Assembly (NCBI GenBank): GCA_016302315.1
Contig: JAEDNW010000114.1
Coordinates: 1 to 7,778 of the forward strand
Reading direction: 5' to 3'
DNA length: 7,778 bases
From: UBA1724 sp016302315
GTDB lineage: Bacteria > Verrucomicrobiota > Lentisphaeria > Oligosphaerales > Oligosphaeraceae
Under the pieces are notes generated by a model. The model was given only the letters and a program-made list of their open reading frames with translations, made no database searches and was not told the origin of the DNA. The first letter of the stretch is position 1, and every line of letters starts with the position of its first letter. The position numbers and the translations under genes are program-made. This document shows positions 1 through 7,778 of the stretch, in pieces.

Positions 1-19
1 GGGTGAGGGAGGGAAAAGC

Positions 20-1417
20 CTAGAATTCGATTTCCCGGGGGGCGCGGGGGAAGGGAATCACATCCCGGATGTTGGCCATGCCGGTGCAGAAGCGCACCAT
101 CCGCTCAAAGCCCAGGCCGAAGCCGGAGTGGGGAACGGAGCCGAAGCGGCGCAGATCCAGATACCACCAGTAGTTCTCGGGCTCCATGCCCAATTCCCGG
201 ATGCGGGCTTCCAGCTTCTCCAGACGCTCCTCGCGCTGACTTCCGCCAATGATCTCTCCCACTTCGGGAAGAAGGACATCCATGGCGGCCACGGTCTTGC
301 CGTCGTCGTTCTGGCGCATATAGAAGGCCTTGATTTCCTTGGGGTAGTTGATGACCGTCACCGGTCCGTTGAAGACCTTTTCCGCCAGATAGCGCTCGTG
401 TTCGCTCTGGAGATCAGCGCCCCAGTAGGGCTTGAACTCGAAGGCGTCGGCATTCTCCTCCAGGAGCCGGATGGCTTCATCGTAGGTGATCCGGGCGAAT
501 TTGGCGGTGGAGAGCCGCACCAGGCGTTCCTTGAGTCCCTTTTCGATGCGCTGGTCGAAGAAATCCAGTTCTTCGGGGCATTCCTGGACCACGGCGGTGA
601 AGAGGGCCCGGAGGTAGTCCTCGGCCACATCGGCGTCATCCTGGAGGTCGGCGAAGGCGATTTCCGGTTCGATCATCCAGAATTCGGAGAGGTGTCGGGT
701 GGTGTTGGACTTTTCGGCGCGGAAGGTGGGGCCGAAGGTATAGACGCTGCCCAGGGCGCAGGCGTGGGTTTCCGCCTCCAGCTGTCCGGAGACGGTGAGA
801 TTCACCGCCTTGCCGAAGAAATCCTGCTGGAAATCCACCTTTCCGGTGTCGGCATCCTTGGGAATCTGGTTCAGGTCCAGGGTGGTCACCTGGAACATCT
901 CGCCGGCGCCTTCGCAGTCACTGGCGGTAAAGATGGGGGCGTTGAAGTAGTAGAATCCCCGTTCCTGGAAGAAGCGATGGGTGGCCATGGCCAGGCAGTT
1001 GCGGACCCGGGCCACGCAGCCGAAGGTGTTGGTGCGGGGGCGGAGGTGGGCCACTTCCCGGAGGCGCTCGAAGGAGATCCGGCCTTTGCTGAGGGGATAT
1101 TTGAGGGGATCGCAGTCTCCCAGGAGGGTCAGTTCCTGGGCATGGATCTCCACGGGCTGTCCGGCGGCGGGGCTTTCCACCAGTTTTCCCACGACGGAGA
1201 TGGCGCAGCCGGGGTAGAGTTTCTGGACCTGGCTCTCGTAGTTGGGCAGTTCCTTGGGGGCCACCACCTGGAGGTTTTTGGTGCTGGAGCCGTCGTTGAG
1301 TTCCACGAAGGAGATTCCCGCCTTGGAGTCCCGCCGGGTGCGTACCCATCCTGCCACGGTGAGGGTGCATCCGAAATCCCGGCACTGGAGTGCCGCCTTA
1401 ATAGGAGTATGTTTCAT
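20..1417 (-). CDS. asnS: Asparaginyl-tRNA synthetase (AsnRS), class IIb
   Basis: Charges tRNA-Asn with asparagine using ATP, in the cytoplasm. The 465-residue product matches the usual bacterial AsnRS length (about 465). An N-terminal OB-fold anticodon-binding domain covers roughly residues 17-100 (VAGWVRTRRDSK, then FVELNDGS). The catalytic domain follows. It shows the AsnRS-type stretch TASDCEGAGEMFQVTTLDL (164-182), class II motif 2 with FRAE at 232-235 and the RHLSEFWMIEPE continuation, YPKEIKAFYMR at 359-368, and motif 3 GFGLGFERMV at 432-441. The reading frame stays open far upstream, but Met at 1417 was chosen because AsnRS homology begins there and because it overlaps the upstream stop as ATGA. 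It has no Shine-Dalgarno, so translation is probably coupled to the upstream gene. It ends in TAG, with only 19 bp of window beyond, so no terminator can be assessed. AspRS is less likely given the AsnRS-type signature regions and the length, since bacterial AspRS is near 590 residues. Confidence 0.97.
   Translation of the reverse strand: MKHTPIKAALQCRDFGCTLTVAGWVRTRRDSKAGISFVELNDGSSTKNLQVVAPKELPNYESQVQKLYPGCAISVVGKLVESPAAGQPVEIHAQELTLLGDCDPLKYPLSKGRISFERLREVAHLRPRTNTFGCVARVRNCLAMATHRFFQERGFYYFNAPIFTASDCEGAGEMFQVTTLDLNQIPKDADTGKVDFQQDFFGKAVNLTVSGQLEAETHACALGSVYTFGPTFRAEKSNTTRHLSEFWMIEPEIAFADLQDDADVAEDYLRALFTAVVQECPEELDFFDQRIEKGLKERLVRLSTAKFARITYDEAIRLLEENADAFEFKPYWGADLQSEHERYLAEKVFNGPVTVINYPKEIKAFYMRQNDDGKTVAAMDVLLPEVGEIIGGSQREERLEKLEARIRELGMEPENYWWYLDLRRFGSVPHSGFGLGFERMVRFCTGMANIRDVIPFPRAPREIEF
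1414..1417 (-). promoter_or_regulatory. ATGA stop/start overlap coupling the flippase-like gene to asnS
   Basis: The TGA stop of the upstream membrane protein (1416-1414) overlaps the ATG of asnS (1417-1415). The leader before this ATG, read on the minus strand, is CCCCCCAAGACACCTCAACG and carries no purine-rich ribosome-binding site. Termination-reinitiation is therefore the likely way asnS is translated. The overlap is seen directly; coupling is inferred. Confidence 0.75.
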
Positions 1418-2442
1418 CGTTGAGGTGTCTTGGGGGGTGTGGATTGGGGCGGGGAGGGAGTGAGGGCGTAGAGGAGTCCCCCCGCCATTCCCCAGAAGGT
1501 GAGGATGAAGGTGTAGAAGAGAGGGATGAGGGTGGCGCAGTCCTGGGGGCTGGCGCCGAAGGCCAGGAAGAGGCTTTCCGCCACGGTATCCCGCACCCCC
1601 AGGCCGCCGGGGGTGAGGGGGAGCAGGGCGGTGGCGTTGGCCAGCTGGGTGGCCAGAAGATAGGCGGGAATCCCCAATGCGCTCTCTCCCAGGGTCTTGG
1701 CCAGCAGGAAAAATTCCCCGCCCAGAAGAAGGTGGATGAGGATGGACACCCCCAGGGTCCAGAGAAGAACCCGGGGCTTTCCCCGGTAGGGAGCCAGGGC
1801 ATAGCCCAGCCGCCGGAATGCGCTCTGGAGAAATTGCGGGGTGTGGGCCGCGGCCTTTTCCCAGAGGGGGCTTCGGCTCACCGTGGGCCAGAGGTGCCAG
1901 CCCAGGGCTCCCAGGAGGCTGGCGCCCACCCCCAGGAAGATGGCGGCCATGCCGGCGGTGAGGAGGGCGGGGCAGTGTTCCCGGAGCCTGGCCCAGGGGG
2001 CGCCGAAGAGGAGACAGAGGGACAGGAGGCCGGCCCAGAAGAGTCCCATGAGGCCGATGCCGCGGTCCAGCAAGTCGGCCAGAGCCAGTTCCGGGGCTTT
2101 GCCGGGATGGGCGGCGGTGGCGGCTCCCACCTTCACCAGATCTCCGGAGACGCCTCCGGGAATCACCAGGCTGAAGAAGTTGCCTCCCAGAGTCAGGCGG
2201 AGCGCCTGGAGATAGGGGAGGCCCAGGCCCTGGGCCTTCAGGAGGAGATTCCAGCGCCAGGCCCCCAGGAACTGCACTCCCAGGTAGAGGAGGAGGGCCT
2301 GGCTTCCAAAGAGGAGGAAATTCCCGGTGAGGGGGCGTTGGCCGAAGAGTCCCTCTTGCCGATGGAGCATCCTGGCCAGCAGTCCCAGAGCCAGGAGGAG
2401 GCAGAGGGCACGGACAGCGAGGGAGAGGATGCGCCGGGGCAT
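1414..2442 (-). CDS. UPF0104 / LPG-synthase TM-region (MprF N-terminal type) flippase-like membrane protein
   Basis: A 342-residue polytopic inner-membrane protein with about eight hydrophobic segments. The first lies near residues 5-24, others near 43-60, 130-147, 160-182, 226-248 and 258-276, and the last near 303-326. Two glycine/proline motifs typical of the UPF0104 (LPG_synthase_TM) family are visible: GGNFFSLVIPGGVSGDLVKV at 86-105 and LLPLTPGGLGVRDTVAESLF at 273-292. This family includes the flippase half of MprF and proteins linked to isoprenoid- or lipid-linked sugar handling. No C-terminal aminoacyl-phosphatidylglycerol synthase domain is present, so it is not a full MprF; the tail after residue 328 is a short proline-rich stretch. 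It starts 21 bp after galE with no Shine-Dalgarno, and its stop overlaps asnS. Location beside galE suggests a role in lipid or glycan transfer across the membrane, but the substrate cannot be read from sequence. Confidence 0.85.
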   Translation of the reverse strand: MPRRILSLAVRALCLLLALGLLARMLHRQEGLFGQRPLTGNFLLFGSQALLLYLGVQFLGAWRWNLLLKAQGLGLPYLQALRLTLGGNFFSLVIPGGVSGDLVKVGAATAAHPGKAPELALADLLDRGIGLMGLFWAGLLSLCLLFGAPWARLREHCPALLTAGMAAIFLGVGASLLGALGWHLWPTVSRSPLWEKAAAHTPQFLQSAFRRLGYALAPYRGKPRVLLWTLGVSILIHLLLGGEFFLLAKTLGESALGIPAYLLATQLANATALLPLTPGGLGVRDTVAESLFLAFGASPQDCATLIPLFYTFILTFWGMAGGLLYALTPSPPQSTPPKTPQR

Positions 2443-2463
2443 GAGGGCGTTGCGGGTCGTGGG

Positions 2464-3438
<975 letters not shown>

Positions 3439-3492
3439 GGGACTCCGAAGAAGAAAGGGAAAACGGAAAGAAGGAAGAGGGGGGGGGAGGGA
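3439..3492 (-). other. Polypyrimidine intergenic tract with a C9 run, between the coiled-coil gene and galE
   Basis: Read on the minus strand, this 54-bp gap is almost wholly C and T from 3492 to about 3448. It includes an uninterrupted run of nine C (3479-3487) just after the upstream stop codon. There is no hairpin followed by a T-run, so I see no intrinsic terminator, and no convincing promoter. The composition suggests an unstructured leader for galE. A Rho-type or phase-variable role is possible but unsupported. Confidence 0.5.
3443..3446 (-). promoter_or_regulatory. Weak Shine-Dalgarno (GGAG) of galE
   Basis: On the minus strand the galE leader ends CTTCGGAGTCCC before ATG. GGAG sits four bases from the start codon, closer than the usual 5-9. 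It is the only start in the window with any SD-like purine core. Confidence 0.4.
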
Positions 3493-5331
3493 CTACTTCA
3501 GGACGATGCCGGTGACAATCAGGAGGGGACGGCTCCAGCCGCGCTTGCGCTCCTGGAGGCCGCTGACGGTGACTTCCTGCCCCTCCCAGTCCCGCAGGGA
3601 GAAGCGCTCCGCCCGAAGATAGGCCTCCGGGACATAGCGTCCGTCCTTCACCAGGCAGAGGGCGTGGCTGGTCTCCTGGTTGGCGTTGGGGCCCAGGGGC
3701 ACCACAATGCCGGAAAGGGTGGCGGGCGTCCGCTCGCCGGGTTGGGTCACCGGAACCTGGGAAAGCTTCTCCTCCCACTGCTTCTCCTGGGCGGTGGCCA
3801 GGATCTGCTCTTCCTGCTCCGCCAGTTTCCGGGCCTCCTCCATGGCGGTGCGCTCCTGCTCCAGTTCCTTCTGGCGCTGCTGGAGGGCCTCCAGCTCCTT
3901 CCGGGCGGCCTCTAGGCTTTCCTGGGCCTCCTTCCGGGCCTGCTCCTGTTCCTGGCTCTGGCGGGTCATGGCCTCCTGGGCGGCGGTGCGCTGCTCCTCC
4001 AGCTCCTTCTGGCGCTGCTGGAGAGTCTCTAGCTCCTTCCGGGTGGCTTCCAGGGTTTCCTGGGCTTCCTTCCGGGCCTGCTCCTGTTCCTGAGTCTGGC
4101 GGAGACGGGCCTGTTCACTGGCATCCCGGGTCAGGGTCAGCTGGGCCTCCAGTTTTTCCCGCTCCGTCAGAAGCTGGTTCAATTCCGCCTGGGCGGCCAC
4201 ATTCTGCTGCCGGGTCTGCTCTCCCTGGGCCTGGAGATCCTGGAGACGCTTCTGCTCGGCCTGGGCGGCCTCCTCCCAATGCTGACGCTGCTGGCGCAGC
4301 TGCTGGGCCTGGGCGGCGGCTTCCTGGACCTGCTTCTCCAACAGGGCCATGCTCTCCTGGAGCTGGGCCGCCTGCCGCAAGGCCTCGTCACGGGACTGCT
4401 GGGCCTGACGCACCTTCTCCAGGGTTTCCTGGGCCAAGGTATCGGAGCGCTGCCGTTCCTCCTCCAGGGCCTTGGCCTCCGCCTGATAGGCCTCCTCCTG
4501 ACGCTTGGCCTCCTCCTGGAGCTTCTGGAGTTTCTCCTCGGCCTTCCGGGCCTCGTTCTCCCAGCGCTGGGAATCCTCCTGCACCAGCCGTGCCTTGGCC
4601 TGGGCCTGCTGACGCTGGGTCTCCAGCTTCTGCTGCTCCGCCTCGGCCTGCTTCAGCGCATCCTGCCGGGCCTGGGCGGCCTCCTCCGCCTTCCGCTGGG
4701 CTTCCCGGCGCTCCGCCTCCAGCTTCTGCGCCTCCGCCTGGAGCCCCTGGAGCTCCCGGCTCCGGGCATCCACCTGGGACTTCATCTCCTCCGCCTGGCG
4801 CTGCAGCTCCGCCAGGGGAGCGGCGGCGGCCTTCGGGGCGGAAGCGTCCTCCAGGGGGCGGACATCCACCGGCGGCAGGGGCGCCGTGCCCCGGCTCACG
4901 TAGTCGGCGCTGATCCAGGCGGTGGCCTGCGAGGGTGCCTGGACGCATACCCAGTCCCCGTCCTGGCGTCCTTCCCGCTGGAGGGTTTCCCCCTGCCGGG
5001 CTTCGTAGAAGGCGGTGAAATTTTCTCCGGGGCCGGTATGCACGGGGCAGGCTTCCGGGAGCACCATGCCGTTTTCGCCCAGTCCATCGCCCCGGACCCA
5101 GCCCAGGACGGCCACAGGAAGGCGCACCTGCACCCACCGGTTGCCTTCCTCCCCCTGCTGGGAGAGGATTTCCACGGGAGTGCCCTCCGGCAGAATGGCC
5201 AGACGCTCATAGTAGGAGGCGGGCAATGCCCGCAGGGCCACGCCTTTACCGGTGACGTAGCCATTGGGAGTCTGTGCGTGGCAAAGGAGGACGGCGCAGA
5301 AAAGAAGGAGTGCCGGAAGCCAGTTTCGCAT
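3493..5331 (-). CDS. Exported SH3-domain / long coiled-coil protein with C-terminal small beta domain
   Basis: A 612-residue protein that I cannot assign to a named family. Residues 1-19 form a signal peptide: Met-Arg-Asn, then a leucine-rich core, then cleavage probably after CHA. Two bacterial SH3-like domains follow. The first is near 22-84 (GYVTGKGVALRALP, then LPEGTPVEIL, then GWVRGDGL). The second is near 86-146 (CPVHTGPGENF, then GDWVCV, then AWISADYV). Residues about 172-524 are an almost unbroken Glu/Gln/Ala/Lys/Arg-rich coiled coil, roughly 350 residues or some 50 nm if extended. It includes a 46-residue tandem duplication. The last 75 residues (about 537-612) turn beta-rich (LSGIVVPLG, QEVTVSG, LLIVTGIVL) and resemble a small OB- or SH3-type barrel. 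The start at 5331 is preferred over upstream in-frame Met codons because the signal peptide begins there. Likely periplasmic; SH3b domains often bind peptidoglycan or peptide ligands. The cargo is unknown. Confidence 0.85.
   Translation of the reverse strand: MRNWLPALLLFCAVLLCHAQTPNGYVTGKGVALRALPASYYERLAILPEGTPVEILSQQGEEGNRWVQVRLPVAVLGWVRGDGLGENGMVLPEACPVHTGPGENFTAFYEARQGETLQREGRQDGDWVCVQAPSQATAWISADYVSRGTAPLPPVDVRPLEDASAPKAAAAPLAELQRQAEEMKSQVDARSRELQGLQAEAQKLEAERREAQRKAEEAAQARQDALKQAEAEQQKLETQRQQAQAKARLVQEDSQRWENEARKAEEKLQKLQEEAKRQEEAYQAEAKALEEERQRSDTLAQETLEKVRQAQQSRDEALRQAAQLQESMALLEKQVQEAAAQAQQLRQQRQHWEEAAQAEQKRLQDLQAQGEQTRQQNVAAQAELNQLLTEREKLEAQLTLTRDASEQARLRQTQEQEQARKEAQETLEATRKELETLQQRQKELEEQRTAAQEAMTRQSQEQEQARKEAQESLEAARKELEALQQRQKELEQERTAMEEARKLAEQEEQILATAQEKQWEEKLSQVPVTQPGERTPATLSGIVVPLGPNANQETSHALCLVKDGRYVPEAYLRAERFSLRDWEGQEVTVSGLQERKRGWSRPLLIVTGIVLK
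3833..4108 (-). repeat. Tandem 138-bp duplication (two copies) inside the coiled-coil gene
   Basis: Two adjacent 138-bp units, 3833-3970 and 3971-4108, are about 84% identical by hand count, and near 89% over the core (3844-3964 against 3982-4102). Each encodes 46 residues: the QEQEQARKEAQ stretch starts at residue 414 in one copy and 460 in the other. The first 37 residues of the two copies differ at only five positions. The period is a multiple of three and keeps the frame. 46 residues is not an exact multiple of the 7-residue heptad, so the copy boundary should introduce a small phase shift or skip in the coil. Confidence 0.85.
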
Positions 5332-5458
5332 GGATGTGGAGGGTGAGGGCTGGGACGAAGAGAAAAACGCCGGAGGAAAACGGGACAATGTAACCGGAAT
5401 CCCCGGGTCTGTGCCTGGGGGAGAAGGAATTAACGGAGGCAGCGAGGAGACGGGGGGA
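5332..5458 (-). other. 127-bp intergenic region, the only candidate promoter site in the window
   Basis: Separates the membrane-protein stop from the coiled-coil protein start. The only relatively AT-rich islands, read on the minus strand, are CCGTTAATTCC (around 5425-5435) and GGTTACATTG (around 5386-5395). Neither is paired with a convincing -35/-10 set. An imperfect inverted repeat, CCCCGGG/CCTGGGG, sits at 5401-5420 with a 6-base loop. In the transcript it has an A-C mismatch and no following T-run, so it is not a good intrinsic terminator. The leader before the ATG is CCCTCACCCTCCACATCC, without a Shine-Dalgarno. A promoter here is inferred from spacing only. Confidence 0.35.
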
Positions 5459-7102
5459 TCAGGGAGCGAGGAGGGCATCCAGGGCTACCAGAGCCTGGAG
5501 GCGTGCCGTGGGGTAGGTCTTCTCCAGGAAGTAGCAGGTGGACAGGGTGTAGAATCCCTGGAATCCCCGGGGGCGGGTCACCTCCTGGTGGTTCCGGGAG
5601 GTGGCGAGGGCCTCTGGGAGGGCCAGGGAGTCGGCCATGGCCATCATGGCGGGAAAGGGGAGAAGGAGAGAGGGGGCCTTCAGTCCCCCAGGGCCCTGAA
5701 GAAGGGCTTCCAGCTGGCGCCGGGGGCGTCGGCAGGCTTCCTGGAGAGCCATTTCCTCGGGGGCATTTTCCCAGGCATCCCGGAGGGTCTGGGCCAGGGT
5801 GGTGACCTGGGGGGCGGGGGCGAGGAGCCGGGCCAACTGGGCCCAGAGCCTGGTCTGGGGGATGACCTGGAGGCGCCGGAGGAAGGAATCCGATGTCAGT
5901 TCGTGGAGGATCAGTCTCTGGAAATTCTCCAGGGAAAGCCAGGCGGCGGGGATGTCCTGCCGCTGGAGGGCGTTGAGGAAACGCCACTGCTCCAGGCGGA
6001 AGACTCCCGGCATCAGGATGCCCAGGGGATGCGCCTCCAGGACTTCCTCCAGGGCGTCCAGGGCCTGAAGGGCGGGGCTCATCTGGCGAAGAAGTTCCTC
6101 CGAGGCTTCCCGGGAAGTCTCCGGCAGGGGCCAGGGAAGGTGTTCCGGGTTCTCTTCGGCCTGCTGGAGGAAGGTGTCCCAGAACAGGGGGGCGGGTTCC
6201 TGGGCATCCTGGAGAAGGACTACCTGCTCCAGAAGGGAGCCCAGATCCTTCTGCCGGAGGGCCAGGGCCCCTGCCTGAAGGCTTTCCTCCCGGGAGGCGG
6301 CTTCCTCGGGAGGACGGGCCGCCTTCTCCCGGCTCTGGAGGGTGGCGTAGGTGCCGCTGGAGAAGAGGAGGGAAAGGAGGAAGAGGGCCAGGGCGCTCCA
6401 GGCTCCCCGGTGCAGCAGGGGGACAGGCTCGGGCAGGCACCGGCGGAAGAGGAGCAGGCGGAGGCCCCAGGAGGCGGCCGCCGCCAGGATGCCCAGCAGG
6501 GGGAGCAGGGGGCCGGCTGCGGTGAGGAAGGCGGTGAGCTGATGGTCCAGGGCGTGGGGGAATCCCGTCAGGAGGCGGAAGGAGGCGCCGGGGAAGAGGG
6601 GGGTGGCGAAGAGGTCCAGGAGATGGAGAAAGAGCCATCCCAGGAGGAGCCATCCCAGAAGATGGAGGAGCCAGGCGGCCAGGGCCAGGGCCATTCCCTT
6701 TCTGTCCTGCCGGAATTCCCGGAGGAGAAGGAAGAGGAGCATGGCTTCCAGGATGGCCAGGGGGCCGGAGAGGGTGCCCAGGAAGCCGCCTCGGGGCCAG
6801 AGGACCTTCAGGGTCAGGAGGGCCACGGCGCACCAGTATGCGGTGTAGAGGAGTTTTTCCTGGCTGGTGAAGGGGGGGAGGGCCAGGGTGCGGTGGAAGC
6901 GGGCCACCTGGGTGCCGTATCCGGCCAGGAGGGTGAGGCTGCCGATGACCAGCAGATAGGCCGCGGTGCTGGTGGAAAGCCAGCCCAGGCACCAGGCGCT
7001 CCAGAGGGAATGGAGGAGGGCCAGGGAGCCGAAGAGGGCCATGGCGAGGGCGCTGGCGGCCCGGCGGGCGTGTTCCTGGAGGGGCGTGCGGGGGGCGGCC
7101 AT
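5459..7102 (-). CDS. Polytopic membrane protein with large helical C-terminal domain, unknown family
   Basis: A 547-residue protein I do not recognise. The N-terminal half is strongly hydrophobic with about seven predicted membrane segments: near residues 16-38, 44-62, 86-102, 111-128, 136-165, 189-218 and 233-250. The long segments at 136-165 and 189-218 could each be one tilted helix or a hairpin. From about 255 to the end the chain is soluble-looking and mostly helical, rich in Leu, Ala and Glu, with Trp at several points (308, 324, 373, 388, 420, 444). I see no P-loop, kinase, protease, glycosyltransferase or transporter signature. The start at 7102 lies 10 bp after the upstream stop and lacks a Shine-Dalgarno (leader CCCTGATCCTCCCGGC). 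The close spacing implies cotranscription with the secreted protein upstream and suggests a joint envelope role. The positive-inside pattern (Arg/His before helix 1) puts the N-terminus in the cytoplasm. The protein is certain; its function is unknown. Confidence 0.8.
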   Translation of the reverse strand: MAAPRTPLQEHARRAASALAMALFGSLALLHSLWSAWCLGWLSTSTAAYLLVIGSLTLLAGYGTQVARFHRTLALPPFTSQEKLLYTAYWCAVALLTLKVLWPRGGFLGTLSGPLAILEAMLLFLLLREFRQDRKGMALALAAWLLHLLGWLLLGWLFLHLLDLFATPLFPGASFRLLTGFPHALDHQLTAFLTAAGPLLPLLGILAAAASWGLRLLLFRRCLPEPVPLLHRGAWSALALFLLSLLFSSGTYATLQSREKAARPPEEAASREESLQAGALALRQKDLGSLLEQVVLLQDAQEPAPLFWDTFLQQAEENPEHLPWPLPETSREASEELLRQMSPALQALDALEEVLEAHPLGILMPGVFRLEQWRFLNALQRQDIPAAWLSLENFQRLILHELTSDSFLRRLQVIPQTRLWAQLARLLAPAPQVTTLAQTLRDAWENAPEEMALQEACRRPRRQLEALLQGPGGLKAPSLLLPFPAMMAMADSLALPEALATSRNHQEVTRPRGFQGFYTLSTCYFLEKTYPTARLQALVALDALLAP

Positions 7103-7112
7103 GCCGGGAGGA

Positions 7113-7778
7113 TCAGGGAAGGGCCAGGGTTTCCAGGGTCCAGGAGAGTTCCTGGGGGGCTTCCACTGTGATGGTCACAGGGGCGGTAGTGTGGAACCAG
7201 CCGGCGGATTCTCCCTGGACGGTCTGGGTGATTCTCTGGAAGAGAAGCTGCTGTTCCTGGGTGCGGACGGTGATCTTCATGGGAAGGGGCTTCTCTCCCC
7301 TGCCCACCAGTTTCCAGGGCTGGGCCTTGGGGGAGAAGGAAATCTGCTGGCTTCCCTCCCCGGCCCAAATGCCCTGCTTGACCATCTTGGCCTGGGCAAA
7401 CTCCTCCTGGGCGCTCTTCCACTTCCACTCCGTCAGGGAATCCAGATAGAGGTCCACCGACACATCCCATCCCCGGGAGTCCCCTTCCACAATGAGGTAG
7501 GCCTTCTGATAGCCGGAGTAGTCCCGTCTTCCGGGGGAGAGGAGGTTTTTGGTGTCCACCACCACCCGGGAGGGGAGGGGCTTGGGGGAGCCGGAGGCGT
7601 CCACCAGGGTGATTTTCATGGGGGCCTTATGGCGTCCGGCGTAGTGGATGCGGAAATCGGCGCCGTAGAGGGGGATGACCTGGGTGCAGACGGTGCCTCC
7701 GGCGCGCCATTGGAAGGCGCCTTTGACCCAGCGGGAGTCGTTGGCCTGGAGGGTGATTCCCAGGAGAAGGAGGAAAAG
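7113..7778 (-). CDS. Secreted beta-rich protein of unknown family, 5' end beyond the window
   Basis: Reading this frame to the right edge gives 221 residues plus a TGA stop, and the true start lies just outside the window. The visible N-terminus is LFLLLLGITLQANDSRWVKG. That is the hydrophobic core and cleavage site (LQA before Asn) of a signal peptide, so the protein is exported and probably lacks only a few N-terminal residues here. The internal Met at 7619 is not the start: 53 open codons precede it, including the signal peptide and the sequence IPLYGADFRIHYAGRH. The mature part (about 209 residues) alternates short hydrophobic strands with turns (MKITLVDASGSP, SRVVVDTKNLL, AYLIVEGDSRGWDVSVDLYL, APVTITVEAP), suggesting a beta-sandwich. 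There is one cysteine (Cys35 counted from the window edge) in the mature region. No enzymatic motif is seen. It sits 10 bp upstream of the 7-TM protein and is likely cotranscribed with it. Confidence 0.75.
   Translation of the reverse strand, partial: LFLLLLGITLQANDSRWVKGAFQWRAGGTVCTQVIPLYGADFRIHYAGRHKAPMKITLVDASGSPKPLPSRVVVDTKNLLSPGRRDYSGYQKAYLIVEGDSRGWDVSVDLYLDSLTEWKWKSAQEEFAQAKMVKQGIWAGEGSQQISFSPKAQPWKLVGRGEKPLPMKITVRTQEQQLLFQRITQTVQGESAGWFHTTAPVTITVEAPQELSWTLETLALP

Noticed and set aside
128..1423. Plus-strand open frame (431 codons) antisense to asnS
   Set aside because: Composition is Gly/Glu/Phe-rich without motifs, and the opposite strand carries an unambiguous full-length AsnRS.
4120..4800. 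Repetitive CTGGGCC/CTCCTGG motifs that look like a DNA repeat array
   Set aside because: They reflect recurring Ala/Gln/Glu codons in the coiled coil with no fixed period. Only the 138-bp unit at 3833-4108 is a true tandem repeat.
5401..5420. Inverted repeat CCCCGGG/CCTGGGG considered as an intrinsic terminator
   Set aside because: In the transcript direction it has an internal A-C mismatch and no T-run follows. Short C/G palindromes are expected by chance at this GC content.
5332..5478. 49-codon N-terminal extension of the coiled-coil protein
   Set aside because: The extension is Pro/Ser-rich, overlaps the end of the upstream gene and would bury the signal peptide that starts at 5331.
5264..7171. 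Plus-strand open frame (635 codons) covering the whole 7-TM gene
   Set aside because: Gly/Glu/Gln-rich mirror of leucine- and proline-coding codons on the other strand, with no recognisable fold. The minus frame gives clean membrane helices and fits operon spacing.

Overview
The window is GC-rich (by eye about 60-65% G+C) and bacterial. It reads as one block of five genes, all on the minus strand. From upstream (right edge) to downstream (left edge) they are: a secreted protein of unknown family, cut by the window edge (7113..>7778); a 547-residue polytopic membrane protein of unknown family (5459..7102); a 612-residue exported protein with two SH3-like domains, a long coiled coil and a small C-terminal beta domain (3493..5331); UDP-glucose 4-epimerase galE (2464..3438); a UPF0104/MprF-N-type flippase-like membrane protein (1414..2442); and asparaginyl-tRNA synthetase asnS (20..1417). 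That is five complete genes plus the partial one.

Spacing suggests one or two transcription units. The partial gene and the membrane protein are 10 bp apart. The next gap is 127 bp and is the only place in the window with room for a promoter. The later gaps are 54 bp and 21 bp, and the last junction is a 4-bp ATGA overlap. Four of the five visible start codons lack a recognisable Shine-Dalgarno sequence and have pyrimidine-rich leaders; galE alone has a weak GGAG. Poor SD use with this gene content would fit a Verrucomicrobiota/PVC-type or similar lineage, but this is a low-confidence guess and no marker in the window settles it.

Functionally, asnS is housekeeping and galE supplies UDP-galactose (possibly also UDP-GalNAc) for surface glycans. 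The other four products all look like envelope proteins: two membrane proteins and two exported proteins. The three upstream genes have no family I can name and are the likeliest place for undescribed biology: a beta-rich secreted protein, a 7-TM protein with a large helical tail, and a periplasmic SH3/coiled-coil protein. There is no RNA gene, mobile element, CRISPR array or phage signature. The many long alternative reading frames on both strands are GC-driven shadows of the real genes.
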